Assembly: GCA_020860805.1 (NCBI GenBank)
Contig: JAJBTP010000273.1
Coordinates: 1 to 8,210 of the forward strand
DNA from: Tannerellaceae bacterium
Lineage (GTDB): Bacteria > Bacteroidota > Bacteroidia > Bacteroidales > Tannerellaceae
Direction: 5' to 3'
Length of the DNA stretch: 8,210 nt
A program made the position numbers and the translations under genes. The notes beneath the pieces were generated by a model. The model was not told where the DNA came from and ran no database searches. It was given only the letters and a program-made list of their open reading frames with translations. This document shows positions 7,799-8,210 of the stretch, in pieces (the stretch's first letter is position 1; each line of letters begins with the position of its first letter).

Positions 7799-8210
7799 TT
7801 AGCATTCTTTTAATTCACAGTCTTCGCCTAAAGTTTCAAATTCAATGGTAACATGGTGTATATGGGCTTCATCACACAAAAGACGGATAGCCTGCTTTAA
7901 TTCTTTTTGTTCTTCATGAGTAATACTATTTTCAGTTACAATATGAACCGTCATAATATTTTCTTCACCATCCAGTGTCCACAGATGTACATCATGTAAA
8001 GAGGAAACTTTATCTAATGAACGGATTTGTGCTTCCAGTTTTTCCACATCCACATCCAGAGGAATATGTTGGAGAAATACATTAAAAGCATCTTTCAGAT
8101 TTTTATATATATTAGAAAGAATCCAAAGACTGATACCAATTGAAAGAAGTGGATCCAGAATAGGCAGGTAAACAAACATCATCACAATACTGACTACCAA
8201 TACCGCTATC
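7799..8210 (-). CDS. Cation diffusion facilitator (CDF) family metal efflux protein, C-terminal part
   Basis: This is the 3' part (about 136 residues) of a CDF transporter, which exports divalent metals such as Zn2+ in exchange for protons across the inner membrane. The gene enters from the right edge. The visible part begins in a hydrophobic helix (VSIVMMFVYLPI), then DPLLSIGISLWIL, the usual last membrane segment with its DP..S pattern. A linker with FLQHIPLDVDVEKLE leads into the cytoplasmic ferredoxin-like domain (VSSLHDVHLWTLDGEEN, IMTVHIV), where CDF dimers bind metal. The tail ends in an acidic, Cys-containing GEDCELKEC. The family's 'vHdlHvW' signature is clear. The stop is TAA at 7799-7801, 21 bp before the PL8 ATG on the same strand. 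The N-terminal helices and transport-site residues are outside the window, so metal specificity cannot be read. Confidence 0.92.
   Translation of the reverse strand, partial: IAVLVVSIVMMFVYLPILDPLLSIGISLWILSNIYKNLKDAFNVFLQHIPLDVDVEKLEAQIRSLDKVSSLHDVHLWTLDGEENIMTVHIVTENSITHEEQKELKQAIRLLCDEAHIHHVTIEFETLGEDCELKEC

Noticed and set aside
1..8210. CRISPR array, tRNA/rRNA, insertion sequence or phage genes
   Set aside because: No spaced direct repeats, tRNA-like folds, transposase or terminal inverted repeats are visible on either strand.

Overview
The window looks like chromosomal DNA from a host-associated member of the Bacteroidota, probably order Bacteroidales (Bacteroides/Parabacteroides-like). 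Three things support this. The gene families are typical: a secreted GH92 alpha-mannosidase, a secreted PL8 glycosaminoglycan-type lyase, a DUF6090-like small membrane protein and a Bacteroidales-type DnaB. The 5' leaders are A/T-rich with no clear Shine-Dalgarno sequence. TAnnTTTG -7 elements, the Bacteroidota sigma-ABfr type, lie just upstream of two genes. The genus is not determined.

Layout. Positions 2-649 (+) hold a DUF6090-like membrane protein gene that enters from outside the window and carries an in-frame TAA; a hairpin plus T6 terminator follows it. Positions 734-2986 (+) hold an intact secreted GH92 glycosidase with a -7 element upstream. Positions 2987-3170 hold two consecutive perfect hairpins, the second a textbook intrinsic terminator, and then the -7 element of dnaB. 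Positions 3171-4688 (+) hold intact dnaB, the replicative helicase. Positions 4733-5666 (+) hold a DMT/EamA transporter broken by a +1 frameshift at a G6 run. The transporter converges with a minus-strand PL8 lyase gene (7777-5755) that has a +1 frameshift at another G6 run and an in-frame TAA. Positions 8210-7799 (-) hold the C-terminal part of a CDF metal-cation efflux protein, which ends 21 bp upstream of the PL8 gene.

How the genes relate. GH92 and PL8 enzymes would attack mannose-rich N-glycans or mannans and acidic polysaccharides (chondroitin/hyaluronan type). There is no SusC/SusD pair or regulator here, so this is not a recognisable polysaccharide-utilisation locus. dnaB and the transporter may be co-transcribed (44 bp gap). 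The window reads as an ordinary housekeeping/accessory mix.

The main observation is four separate disabling changes in three genes within 8.2 kb: two in-frame TAA codons and two +1 insertions. Both insertions lie in the only two G6/C6 runs of the window. Real gene decay and sequence or assembly error are both possible. I do not see evidence for a novel biological system.
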